Part shown: positions 1 through 7,058 of the stretch, one piece after another
How the letters are laid out: each line of letters begins with the position of its first letter
Position numbering within the stretch: the first letter of the stretch is position 1
Source: an uncultured Porphyromonadaceae bacterium
GTDB taxonomy: Bacteria > Bacteroidota > Bacteroidia > Bacteroidales > Muribaculaceae
DNA: 26,988 nucleotides
Direction of reading: 5' to 3'
Assembly (NCBI GenBank): GCA_938027385.1
Contig: CALJBF010000010.1
Span: forward strand, 1 to 26,988
The notes under the pieces: generated by a model
Seen by the model: the letters and a program-made list of their open reading frames with translations, nothing else
The model's database searches: none
What the model was told of the DNA's origin: nothing
Translations under genes and position numbers: made by a program

Positions 1-105
1 GATAACGGGAAGGGAGCCCAGGCAATGGTGACAGAGAAAAAGTGGGCTATTTGACAACTATGTTAAAAAAAGCTTATTTTGGATACCGGAACGGATGCCA
101 TTTGT

Positions 106-113
106 TATATTTG
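106..113 (+). promoter_or_regulatory. Possible -7 element (TATATTTG) upstream of the toxin-antitoxin pair
   Basis: TATATTTG matches the Bacteroidetes primary sigma -7 consensus TAnnTTTG. The nearest upstream TTTG (78-81) is 24 bp away, longer than the usual 19-21 bp, so the -33 match is poor. It lies about 108 bp before the antitoxin start, which would leave a leader of roughly 100 nt. The rest of 1-220 shows no convincing gene. Confidence 0.35.
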
Positions 114-220
114 CACAGGCCAATAAATGACCGGCCAGGAATCATGCAAAGAACGCAGGTTCAGGCAAAAGATTCAAATAAAGATTCTTATAAAGGGTAT
201 AACGTTAAAATACAAAAGAC

Positions 221-454
221 ATGCAGATAGTGAGCGCACGTGAATTCAGAGCCAATCAGGGAAAGTTCCTTACGGCGGCAAAACGGGGGCAGTCGGTACT
301 GCTCACGTCTCGTTACGGCAATTTCAAGATTACTCCCGTCACCGAGGATGATACGCTTACGAGCCGTATCTGTGAGGGGTTGCGTGAAGTGGAACTGATT
401 GAAAAAGGCGTATTGCCGGCCAAAGCTGCAAGCGATTTCCTCGATGAGATTTGA
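221..454 (+). CDS. Phd/YefM-type antitoxin of a type II toxin-antitoxin pair
   Basis: This 77-residue protein starts MQIVSAREFRANQGKFL and resembles the N-terminal fold of Phd/YefM antitoxins, where the opening strand and helix form the DNA-binding half. A basic turn follows (KRGQSVLLTSRYGNFKI). The acidic and hydrophobic C-terminal tail (residues ~50-77) is the part expected to wrap the toxin. Its last 11 bases overlap the downstream toxin gene, the usual coupled order in which the antitoxin is made first. Family knowledge predicts that the antitoxin, alone and with toxin, represses its own promoter. Base composition is lower in GC than the genes to the right, which is compatible with transfer. 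The family call rests on motif resemblance and context; the exact subfamily is not resolved. Confidence 0.75.
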   Translation: MQIVSAREFRANQGKFLTAAKRGQSVLLTSRYGNFKITPVTEDDTLTSRICEGLREVELIEKGVLPAKAASDFLDEI

Positions 455-779
455 GATATTGACCACTCCACGGTTTGAGCGCGATGCAAAAGCGCTGGCC
501 AAAAGGCACAGGTCTCTGAAAAATGACCTGGCTCTTCTTATTGGCTCACTTTCTGAAAATCCGTTTCAAGGTGATGAGCTGACGCCTGGAGTGCGCAAAA
601 TCAGAATGGCGATTGCATCCAAGGGGCGTGGAAAATCGGGAGGTGCCCGCATAATAACGTACACGGTGACTGTCGCGGAGAATAACGGACGTGTCTATCT
701 GATAGATATTTACGACAAGGCCGATTATTCAACGGTGGATGTGGCGGCAATCAAAGCTCAGCTTGACGGACTCGGATAG
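444..779 (+). CDS. RelE/ParE-superfamily toxin
   Basis: This 111-residue protein fits the length and shape of RelE/ParE toxins. It opens with a strand (MRFEILTTPRFERDAKAL), then a basic helical hairpin (~12-50), a GVRKIRMAI strand, a GGARIITYTV strand and a C-terminal VYLIDIYDKADYS segment in which the basic and Tyr residues of RelE-type toxins usually lie. RelE members cut mRNA at the ribosome and ParE members poison gyrase; the sequence does not let me choose. The ATG at 444 is preferred over an upstream in-frame start at 399 because it gives the short overlap with the antitoxin and removes a non-homologous 15-residue extension. Only 24 bp separate its stop from the convergent spmAB gene. 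Confidence 0.75.
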   Translation: MRFEILTTPRFERDAKALAKRHRSLKNDLALLIGSLSENPFQGDELTPGVRKIRMAIASKGRGKSGGARIITYTVTVAENNGRVYLIDIYDKADYSTVDVAAIKAQLDGLG

Positions 780-803
780 CCGGTTAATAGTTTGGGCCGG
801 GGG

Positions 804-2036
804 TCAGGAGAAGAAGATGTAGGCGGCGAGGATGCCGGCCAGGGAGCCGGAGATGTCGGCCAGCAGGGCGTAGGGGACGGCGTAGCGGGTCTTGCGGATG
901 CCGACCGAGCCGAAGTAGACGGCGATGACGTAGAACATGGTGTCGGTAGAACCCTGTATGGCGGCTGAGACACGGCTGACAAAGGCGTCGGGGCCGTGGG
1001 TGGTCATCAGGTCGACCATCAGTCCGCGCGAGCCTGAGCCGCTGAGGGGTTTCATCAGGGCGGTGGGGAGTGCCTCGACCCACGAGGTGTCGAATCCCAG
1101 GGCGCCGACGGCCGCTGTGGTCCAGTCGGTGAGCATTGTCATGGCACCCGAGGCGCGGAACACGCCGATGGCCACGAGTATGGCCACGAGGTAGGGGATG
1201 ATGGTCACGGCGGTTTTGAAACCTTCGCGTGCCCCCTCGATGAAGGCCTCGTACATGTTGATTTTCTTTATCGCTCCGGCGCTGAGGAAGAGTATGATGA
1301 CACTGAACAGCAGGAAGTTGGCCACGAGCGATGAATAACGCTCGACCTGCGGCCCCTCCATGCCCGAGAATACCCAGACGATGCCGGCGATTATGGCGCC
1401 CATGCCCACGAGCCAGGTTATCAGTACCGGATCGAGCAGGCGTATGCGCTGTTTCAGGCACAGGGTGACGATACCCACCAGCGTTGACACGAAAGTGGCC
1501 AGCAGGATTGGCAGGAATACGTCGGTGGGGTTGGCGGCCCCGGCCTGGGCGCGGTACATCATTATCGAGATGGGAATGAAACAGAGTCCCGAGGCGTTCA
1601 GCACCAGGAACATTATCATGGCGTCGGTGGCGGTGTCCTTCTCGCGGTTTATGGTCTGCAGTTCCTGCATGGCCTTGAGTCCGAGCGGCGTGGCGGCGTT
1701 GTCGAGGCCCAGCATGTTGGCCGAGACGTTCATGAATATCGATCCCATGGCCGGATGGTTGCGCGGCACGCCGGGGAAAAGACGGCAGAAGAGCGGCGAG
1801 ATCAGCCGTCCGAAGAAACGGACCACCCCGGCGCGTTCGCCGATCTTCATCAGTCCCAGCCAGAGCGACAGCACGCCCGTCAGTCCAAGCGAAATTTCGA
1901 ACGCCGTGGCGGCCGAGGTGAACGTGCCCCCCATGATCTCCGACCACACACCGGCATCGCCTAAAAACAGCCACCGGTAGAGCGCCATGACGAATGCGAT
2001 GAAGAAAAACGCTATCCAGATATAATTGAGTGCCAT
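804..2036 (-). CDS. SpmA-SpmB fusion, nucleoside-recognition (Gate) domain membrane protein
   Basis: This 410-residue polytopic inner-membrane protein joins two halves that are separate SpmA and SpmB proteins in Firmicutes. The SpmA half (about 1-200) carries MLGLDNAATPLGLKAM near 108-123. The SpmB half (about 230-410) carries KPLSGSGSRG near 329-338 and QGSTDTMFYVIAVYFGSVG near 361-379, both typical of the family. Several hydrophobic helices are evident. In Bacillus the pair affects spore core dehydration; this organism is not expected to sporulate, so the role here is unknown and may be transport of a small solute or nucleoside-like molecule. The gene has its own promoter (minus-strand -7 at 2068-2075) and is divergent from the PAP2 gene. 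The start at 2036 gives a proper first membrane helix. Confidence 0.88.
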   Translation of the reverse strand: MALNYIWIAFFFIAFVMALYRWLFLGDAGVWSEIMGGTFTSAATAFEISLGLTGVLSLWLGLMKIGERAGVVRFFGRLISPLFCRLFPGVPRNHPAMGSIFMNVSANMLGLDNAATPLGLKAMQELQTINREKDTATDAMIMFLVLNASGLCFIPISIMMYRAQAGAANPTDVFLPILLATFVSTLVGIVTLCLKQRIRLLDPVLITWLVGMGAIIAGIVWVFSGMEGPQVERYSSLVANFLLFSVIILFLSAGAIKKINMYEAFIEGAREGFKTAVTIIPYLVAILVAIGVFRASGAMTMLTDWTTAAVGALGFDTSWVEALPTALMKPLSGSGSRGLMVDLMTTHGPDAFVSRVSAAIQGSTDTMFYVIAVYFGSVGIRKTRYAVPYALLADISGSLAGILAAYIFFS

Positions 2037-2067
2037 CTGTTCTGTTAATGATTCTCTATAAATGCTA

Positions 2068-2075
2068 CAAAGTTA
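2068..2075 (-). promoter_or_regulatory. -7 promoter element (TAACTTTG) for the spmAB fusion gene
   Basis: Read on the minus strand this is TAACTTTG, an exact TAnnTTTG match, 32 bp upstream of the start codon at 2036. About 20 bp further upstream there is only a weak TTAG in place of the -33 TTTG. Confidence 0.65.
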
Positions 2076-2096
2076 GGTAAAAAGGGCAGAAATAGC

Positions 2097-2104
2097 TAAT
2101 TTTG
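2097..2104 (+). promoter_or_regulatory. -7 promoter element (TAATTTTG) for the PAP2/LPS cluster
   Basis: This is an exact TAnnTTTG match 28 bp before the ATG at 2133, giving a leader of roughly 20 nt. It is divergent from the minus-strand element at 2068-2075, with 21 bp between them, so the two upstream promoter halves overlap and could compete for polymerase or share a regulator. Confidence 0.65.
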
Positions 2105-2132
2105 CACCCTGAAACAGGATTTTACCTCTACA

Positions 2133-3089
2133 ATGATTTTGCGTTTATTCTTAATCTGGCTTATTTTTGCATGGTGCGAGCCGTTTTCCGACGCCTGTGA
2201 GACCGTGACGGAATCAGCCGATACTATGGATTGCGGCCTCCTGACAGAGGCCATGGCACCTGTGGCCGCACTCACACAGGCGGCCGATACGGTTGCGGTG
2301 ATCATGAATCCGGCCGACCAGGCTCCCGACGACATCTATGCCGGCGAGGAGATGGTGGTCACCGACACGCTGGCCGTGATACGCGCCGCCGAGAACCGTT
2401 TCCCGGTGGTGGAGATGGCCACGTCGGCCGGTGTTTTCGCGTTTTCGGCACTGTTTGTCGGTGTCGAGCCGTTCGTCAGCTGGCGTCACGAGGCCCAGAA
2501 ACATATCTCGCAGCACGGGCGCCACAAGACCGAGGTCGACAACTATCTGCAGTATCTGCCGCTTGTGACGCCGTTCGTGCTGGACGTGTGCGGCGTCAAG
2601 GGCGAGCACCGTTTCCTCGACAAGGTGCTGCTCACGGGCATGTCATACGCCACGTTCGCGGTGCTCAACAACGTGGCCAAATACACATTCAGGGAGAAAC
2701 GTCCAGACTCGGACGCCCGCAACTCGTTCCCCTCGGGGCATACGGGCACGGTGGTCACCGGTGCCGAGATTCTGCGCCGCGAATACTGGAACACCAACAA
2801 GTGGCTGGCCATGTCGGGCTATGTGGTTGCCGCCGGGGTGGCGTATCTGCGCATACACAACGACCGCCACTGGGTAAACGACGTGATCGGCGGTGCGGCC
2901 ATCGGCTACCTCTCCACCACGTTCGCCTACTGGATATATCCCAAGATATTCCGCAAGCGTGCGGCCATACATTACAATGACCTGCTCATACGTCAGCGCG
3001 ATAAAGGGCGCCCGGCGGGCGAGATGGTTGTGGCGGCTCCGTTCGTCACCGGCGGCGGGGGTGGCCTGGCGCTCTCATATACATTCTAA
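2133..3089 (+). CDS. PAP2-superfamily phosphatase, exported
   Basis: This 318-residue protein has an N-terminal hydrophobic export signal (1-~20) and all three PAP2 phosphatase motifs: K183-x6-R190-P191, P200-S-G-H203, and R240-x5-H246-x3-D250. H203 and H246 are the expected nucleophile-partner and catalytic histidines. PAP2 enzymes remove phosphate from lipids such as undecaprenyl pyrophosphate, phosphatidate or lipid A. Being first in an LPS-type cluster makes a lipid A or polyprenyl phosphate substrate attractive, but this is inference. The C-terminus (GGGGGLALSYTF) ends in Phe after an amphipathic strand, as in outer-membrane strands, so a partial association with the outer membrane is possible. 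The PAP2 call is secure; the substrate is not. Confidence 0.9.
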   Translation: MILRLFLIWLIFAWCEPFSDACETVTESADTMDCGLLTEAMAPVAALTQAADTVAVIMNPADQAPDDIYAGEEMVVTDTLAVIRAAENRFPVVEMATSAGVFAFSALFVGVEPFVSWRHEAQKHISQHGRHKTEVDNYLQYLPLVTPFVLDVCGVKGEHRFLDKVLLTGMSYATFAVLNNVAKYTFREKRPDSDARNSFPSGHTGTVVTGAEILRREYWNTNKWLAMSGYVVAAGVAYLRIHNDRHWVNDVIGGAAIGYLSTTFAYWIYPKIFRKRAAIHYNDLLIRQRDKGRPAGEMVVAAPFVTGGGGGLALSYTF

Positions 3090-3100
3090 AATTACATCAG

Positions 3101-3883
3101 ATGGACAAGGCCGGAATCTCGGTTGTGATACATACATATAACGCTGAGGAGCACCTCGACAAGGTGCTCGACAGCGTAGCCGCGTTTGACGAGGTGCTGG
3201 TGGTCGACATGGAGTCGACCGACCGCACCGTTGAGATCGCCCGGCGCCACGGCGCGCGGGTGATAACTTTCCCGCGCGGCACGCACCGCATCGCCGAACC
3301 GGCGCGTCAGACCGGCATTGACTCGGCCACGCAGCCATGGGTGTTCGAGGTCGACGCCGACGAGATAGTTCCCCCAGCTCTCACGGCTTATCTCAAGGGT
3401 GTGGCCGCCTCAGACGATGCCCCCGACGGTCTGTGGATGCCGCGCCGCAATTTCTACATGGGGCACGAGATGCATGCCGCGTATCCCGACCACATACTGC
3501 GGTTCTTCCGCCGTGAGGGGGCTACATGGGGTCCGCAGGTACATTCCATGCCTCAGGTGCCCGGGCGCGTTGAGCGCATCCCGTCACGGCGGCGCGACCT
3601 GGCGCTGATACATCTGGCAAACGAGGATCCCGACGCCCGTGCCGCCAAAGACCTGCGGTATTCAGATTATGAGGTGGCCCGCAAGGAGGCCAGGCGCCGT
3701 CATCCGGCCACCGACCTGCTTTGGCGCCCCGCCTATACCTTCATGCGCCGCTATCTGCTGAAGGGCGGCTGGCGCGACGGCGCGCCCGGGCTGGCCTTCG
3801 CCGCACAGGGGGCGTGCAACGAGGCGCTGATATGCTGCAAGCTCATAAACCGTAAAAAAGGGCGCAAGGTTGTCCGCTACTGA
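3101..3883 (+). CDS. Family 2 glycosyltransferase, LPS core WaaE/KdtX-like
   Basis: This 260-residue GT-A enzyme opens with ISVVIHTYNAEEHL (residues 6-19), then VLVVDMESTDRT (nucleotide-binding Asp near 41) and VFEVDADE with the metal-binding D85-x-D87. The acceptor-side region (about 105-165) has RRNFYMGHEM and HILRFFRREG, as seen in WaaE/KdtX-type enzymes that add a hexose to inner-core heptose or Kdo. It has no membrane helix, so it should act on the cytoplasmic face of the inner membrane. It follows the PAP2 gene after 11 bp and overlaps or abuts the next gene, consistent with one operon. Donor and acceptor sugars cannot be read from sequence. Confidence 0.85.
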   Translation: MDKAGISVVIHTYNAEEHLDKVLDSVAAFDEVLVVDMESTDRTVEIARRHGARVITFPRGTHRIAEPARQTGIDSATQPWVFEVDADEIVPPALTAYLKGVAASDDAPDGLWMPRRNFYMGHEMHAAYPDHILRFFRREGATWGPQVHSMPQVPGRVERIPSRRRDLALIHLANEDPDARAAKDLRYSDYEVARKEARRRHPATDLLWRPAYTFMRRYLLKGGWRDGAPGLAFAAQGACNEALICCKLINRKKGRKVVRY

Positions 3884-4760
3884 CCGCCGCCACAGATTCG
3901 CCGACAGCCTTCAGCGTAAACGCCGCCGTTGGCTGTACCGCTGGCTCTCGGCCATGCGCCGCGAGACCATGCCCGCGCCTTCGGCCGAACCGGTCGATGT
4001 GGTGATTCCCGTCATAGAGAAAGATCTTGATGTGCTGCCGCTCTGTCTTGAGGGCGTGCGCCGACAGATGACCAATCCTTTGCGGACCATATATCTTGTG
4101 GGTCCGGGCGCCGACGGTTTGTTGCGCCGCACCGCCGCCACACTCGGTTGTGAGTTCGTTGACGAGCGTGATGTGCTGGGTTATAGTCCGCGCGATATCG
4201 ACGGTGCGGTCACGCCTGACGGCACCGACCGCCGCGGCTGGATTTACCAGCAGTTGCTGAAACTTGCAGGCAACGTGGGCATGTCACGGCATTTTCTTGT
4301 TATCGATTCCGATCATATACTTGTGGCGCCGCACACATTCGTCACCGCCGGCGGCCGCTCGGTGCTTTATTGCTCAAAGGAGTACCATGGAGCATATTTC
4401 AGGGCCATCAGGCGTCTGATGGGCGGGAATTTTGCCATCGCCCCGCTGTCGTTCGTGGCCCATAAGATGGTGTTTGACCGTGAGCGGCTGTCTGACCTGC
4501 GCCATGCTCTTGAGTCGCACGGCGACCGCTGGGACCGTGTCATCTTAGGCGCGCTCGATATGACCGAGGGCGCCAGTCCGTTCTCGGAATATGAGCTTTA
4601 CGGCAATTTCCTCCCTGTCGGCGAAAAGGTCACCATGCTGTGGCGGCAGAAGGCACTCGCCAAGGCGCCCGGCGCACTCCCGGCTTATGACACACTTGTG
4701 GAGCGCTATGGGCGCCACAGACTTTCTGTAACGTTCCCCGACTACAAAAAGAAACTTTAG
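3870..4760 (+). CDS. DUF6492-type putative glycosyltransferase (start uncertain)
   Basis: The open frame gives up to 296 residues. It has a GT-A-like layout: VDVVIPVIEKDLDVLPLCL (42-60), GWIYQQLLKLA (123-133) and HFLVIDSDHILV with D146-x-D148, which would be the metal-binding motif. This resembles DUF6492 proteins found in polysaccharide loci. The longest version begins at a TTG (3870) that overlaps the upstream gene by 14 bp; ATGs at 3954 and 3969 would give 268 or 263 residues and still keep the whole domain. I give the long form but the ATG starts are as likely. The basic segment QRKRRRWLYRWL, present only in the long form, could bind membranes. It probably acts on an LPS or surface glycan with its neighbours; the reaction is unknown. 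Confidence 0.75.
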   Translation: MSATDRRHRFADSLQRKRRRWLYRWLSAMRRETMPAPSAEPVDVVIPVIEKDLDVLPLCLEGVRRQMTNPLRTIYLVGPGADGLLRRTAATLGCEFVDERDVLGYSPRDIDGAVTPDGTDRRGWIYQQLLKLAGNVGMSRHFLVIDSDHILVAPHTFVTAGGRSVLYCSKEYHGAYFRAIRRLMGGNFAIAPLSFVAHKMVFDRERLSDLRHALESHGDRWDRVILGALDMTEGASPFSEYELYGNFLPVGEKVTMLWRQKALAKAPGALPAYDTLVERYGRHRLSVTFPDYKKKL

Positions 4761-4767
4761 GCTTGTC

Positions 4768-5595
4768 ATGATATTTGCAAAAGACAAAGGGCGGATGTGC
4801 AACAACATCCTGCAGTTCGGCCACTGTTACGCCTGGGCGCGTGAACATGGCCTGAAAGCTGTTTCGATGCGGTTCTGCTACAAATATCCCGGGTTCCGGA
4901 TACGGCGCGCCCGCGGCCACAATTACCTCACGTATCTGTGGGCCAAATACGGCTCGGCCATGGGGCTGGTGCCGGTGGTGTCGTTTGACGACCCCGCTGA
5001 GGATACCGCCTCGGTCAGCGCGAAACTTGCACGGCTTGAGAAAGCCGCGCATCGTCTCCCCGGTGCCGTCATGGCCGGCTGGCAGGTGCGCCATTATGAC
5101 CTGTTCCTGAAATACCGCGACGAGATTGTCAGCCTTTTTGAATTCGACGACCCCGCGCCGCGCGAGCGCCGTGACAACGAAGTCGTGCTCGGAGTGCATA
5201 TACGCCGCGGCGACTATGACCGCTGGCACAACGGGAAATACTTCTTTACCGACGACCATTATGCCCGGGCAGTGAGGCATTTTGCGGCTCTTGTGGAGCC
5301 TTCGGGGCGCCGGGTGAGGGTAGTCCTCGCCACAAACGACCGCGGCCTTGACGCGGCCGCTTTCGCCCGCAGTCTGGGCGATGCGGTGACCGCTGTCGAG
5401 GGTCCCGCCGACTCAGCGGTGGCCGACCTGCGGGCGCTCTCGCAGTGCGATTACATAATGGGGCCTCCAAGCACATTCTCGCTCGTGGGGGCGATGTACC
5501 GCGACGTGCCCATCCGTTTCATGACCGCTCCCGAAGAGCCGTTCACACTTGATGATTTCTCGGATTTCGCGCATCTTTTCCGATATGAATACTGA
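4768..5595 (+). CDS. GT11-like alpha-1,2-fucosyltransferase
   Basis: This 275-residue protein has the hallmark HIRRGDY motif (144-150) of alpha-1,2 and alpha-1,6 fucosyltransferases, where the second Arg contacts GDP-fucose phosphate. A later segment, CDYIMGPPSTFSLVGAM (227-243), matches the GT11 pattern usually containing a STFSWW-like sequence. The N-terminal GRMCNNILQFGHCYAWA is the counterpart of the GGLGNQ...Q opening of the family. GT11 members normally transfer L-fucose from GDP-fucose to galactose. No GDP-fucose synthesis genes are in the window. It starts 7 bp after the previous stop and overlaps the kinase gene by 11 bp, so it is translated within the same operon. Donor specificity is predicted from the motif only. 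Confidence 0.78.
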   Translation: MIFAKDKGRMCNNILQFGHCYAWAREHGLKAVSMRFCYKYPGFRIRRARGHNYLTYLWAKYGSAMGLVPVVSFDDPAEDTASVSAKLARLEKAAHRLPGAVMAGWQVRHYDLFLKYRDEIVSLFEFDDPAPRERRDNEVVLGVHIRRGDYDRWHNGKYFFTDDHYARAVRHFAALVEPSGRRVRVVLATNDRGLDAAAFARSLGDAVTAVEGPADSAVADLRALSQCDYIMGPPSTFSLVGAMYRDVPIRFMTAPEEPFTLDDFSDFAHLFRYEY

Positions 5596-6358
5596 GCAGT
5601 CACCCCTCCGAGCCGAGGCTGTGCAGCGCCTCAAGACCAATCTGTGCGCAGGGCGCGAGCCCGAGGGTGCGCAGGTGATCTATGCCGGGCGCAACCGGCT
5701 CTACACTGTCGCACTCCCTGACGGCACTGTGGCATGTGTGAAAGATTTCAAACGCGCCGGTCTGCTGAAGGGGATAATATACGGATTCTTCCGCGACTCG
5801 AAGGCACACCGCTCGTTCGACAACGCGCGCCGTCTGCTCGACATGGGGTTTGACACCCCGGCGCCGTTAGGGTGGTGCGAGACGCATAAGCGCCTCGGCC
5901 TGCTTGACCGGGCATATTATATATGCGAGTTCCGGCCCGATGTGGCCGAGACCCGCTGTTGGGAGGAGTGGCCCGACCGCGATGCGTTTGTCGACGCGCT
6001 GGGCCGGGAGATGGCGCGGCTGTTCCGTGGCGGGGTGCTGTTCGAGGATTTCTCGCCCGGCAACGTCATGTATCGCCGCGAGGCCGACGGCAACTACCGT
6101 TTCTGCTATGTCGACGTGAACCGCACGCGTTTCGGGCGTCACGGGCGCCGCAAGCTCATGACCATGTTCCGCCGTATCAACATCGTCGAGGCCGAGACCG
6201 GCCGTCTGGCCCGCGCCACCGCCCGTGCCCTGGATGAAGACCCCGATCGCATGGAGCGCCGCGCCCTGCGTGTACTGCGCCGTTTCCTTTTCAGCAAAGA
6301 CCGCGTGCAGAAACCCCTGAAACGTTTTTTCAGGCGCCTCATCCACCCCTTCGCCTGA
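5585..6358 (+). CDS. Lipopolysaccharide (Kdo/WaaP/InaA-type) kinase
   Basis: This 257-residue protein has a small-kinase fold: candidate ATP lysine in ACVKDFKRAG (K53), catalytic-loop segment VLFEDFSPGNVMY with D155 and N160, and metal-binding D177 in YVDVNRTRF. The SPGN and VD(V/I)NR segments are typical of the Bacteroidetes branch of Kdo/WaaP kinases, which phosphorylate Kdo or heptose of the LPS inner core. The position usually held by the catalytic-loop His appears to be Phe153. The ATG at 5585 overlaps the preceding gene by 11 bp and is preferred over 5549, which would lie inside that gene. The last 50 residues are very basic, which may help membrane contact. It closes the LPS-type cluster. 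Confidence 0.82.
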   Translation: MNTEQSPLRAEAVQRLKTNLCAGREPEGAQVIYAGRNRLYTVALPDGTVACVKDFKRAGLLKGIIYGFFRDSKAHRSFDNARRLLDMGFDTPAPLGWCETHKRLGLLDRAYYICEFRPDVAETRCWEEWPDRDAFVDALGREMARLFRGGVLFEDFSPGNVMYRREADGNYRFCYVDVNRTRFGRHGRRKLMTMFRRINIVEAETGRLARATARALDEDPDRMERRALRVLRRFLFSKDRVQKPLKRFFRRLIHPFA

Positions 6359-6380
6359 CTCCTCGTGCAGTAAAGCAGAT

Positions 6381-6463
6381 TGTAGGGGTGCATCCCGGTG
6401 CATCCTCTCCTTGTGAAAAGGCTCGTCCATTGGTATGAGGATGCACCGGGGTGCATCCCTACA
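6381..6463 (+). repeat. REP-like long inverted repeat / hairpin
   Basis: Two 27-nt arms (6381-6407 and 6437-6463) are complementary apart from two positions, and both differences become G-U pairs in the plus-strand RNA. The loop is 29 nt and contains a small CCTT...AAGG hairpin. Each arm carries two copies of a GGTGCATCC-type half-site, arranged as a direct repeat on the left and an inverted repeat on the right. This modular layout is like REP/BIME elements. It lies 22 bp after the kinase stop, so it may also stabilise or terminate the LPS-cluster mRNA; no strong T run follows. Confidence 0.65.
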
Positions 6464-6588
6464 CTCTTTTGGCCCAATATATAAACTGTTCTCGGAATAT
6501 AAGCTGTCCTATAAACTATTGTATCGTGATACTGTTTTTAGGTTAGGGTATTTTGCCTGATTTTCTGTTTTTCAAAAAAATCATAATC

Positions 6589-6846
6589 ATGGATGTGCCT
6601 CCTATGCCTCATAGGAATGTTTTGTCTGCGTTGCTGTTTGTTGGTGTGGCGCTGCTGTGTGTGGATGCCATATTCTTCGGTATGCGGAAACCGTGGCTGC
6701 TTTGGGTGGCATACGGTCTGTATGTGTTGTCGACCGGTTATAAGGTTTACCACGGGTACCGGCAGGGATGCAAGCTGTATTGCGCGTATCAACTCGGCGG
6801 GGTGGTGCTTGTAGGAATTTTGTTGTATCTGATAAATCTGATGTGA
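6589..6846 (+). CDS. Small three-helix membrane protein of unknown function
   Basis: I do not recognise this 85-residue protein. It has three likely membrane segments: ALLFVGVALLCVDAIFFG (about 12-29), LLWVAYGLYVLSTGYKVY (about 36-53) and GGVVLVGILLYLINLM (about 69-84), with a short basic loop (HGYRQG) between the last two. The ATG at 6589 is chosen; an upstream TTG at 6553 would add 12 residues. Its stop TGA shares one base with the next start (TGATG), so the two small membrane proteins should be translationally coupled and may form a complex. A near-consensus TATTTTG lies about 34 bp upstream. Coding status is supported by the coupled pair and hydrophobic pattern rather than homology. Confidence 0.6.
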   Translation: MDVPPMPHRNVLSALLFVGVALLCVDAIFFGMRKPWLLWVAYGLYVLSTGYKVYHGYRQGCKLYCAYQLGGVVLVGILLYLINLM

Positions 6847-7058
6847 TGGCGGCGATGTGTATTGTGATTCTGTTTGTGGCGGTGGCATGTTTCATGGTTT
6901 CGTTCACCGGGAGGGTATTGGCGCATCTTGCGTTAAAGCGCAGGCGGATTGACGAGGCCCGGTGCCGACGCCGGTTGAAGGTCTGTAAGATTTTCGGACT
7001 GACGGCCACCGCGCTGACATTTGTCGCCATAATCGTTTATCTGGTTCTTCTTGTCTGA
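6846..7058 (+). CDS. Small two-helix membrane protein of unknown function
   Basis: This unrecognised 70-residue protein has two likely membrane segments, MCIVILFVAVACFMVSFTG (about 4-22) and FGLTATALTFVAIIVYLVLLV (about 50-70). They flank a very basic cytosolic stretch (HLALKRRRIDEARCRRRLKVCK). The start ATG at 6846 overlaps the stop of the preceding gene by one base; a longer reading from 6768 would run inside that gene and is not favoured. The pair is probably an accessory membrane unit; nothing in the sequence indicates a substrate. Confidence 0.55.
   Translation: MAAMCIVILFVAVACFMVSFTGRVLAHLALKRRRIDEARCRRRLKVCKIFGLTATALTFVAIIVYLVLLV

Noticed and set aside
42..230. Possible 62-residue ORF on the plus strand near the left edge
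   Set aside because: It overlaps the likely promoter (106-113) and the antitoxin start, has no recognisable motif and has an atypical amino acid mix.
784..1974. Long (396-residue) minus-strand frame parallel to spmAB
   Set aside because: It is an out-of-frame shadow: Arg/His-rich low-complexity translation typical of GC-rich genes, while the other frame is a clear SpmA-SpmB protein.
6316..6334. CCTGAAA...TTTCAGG hairpin with T run at the end of the kinase gene
   Set aside because: It lies inside the coding sequence, and the T run is part of the stem rather than after it, so it is not a normal terminator.
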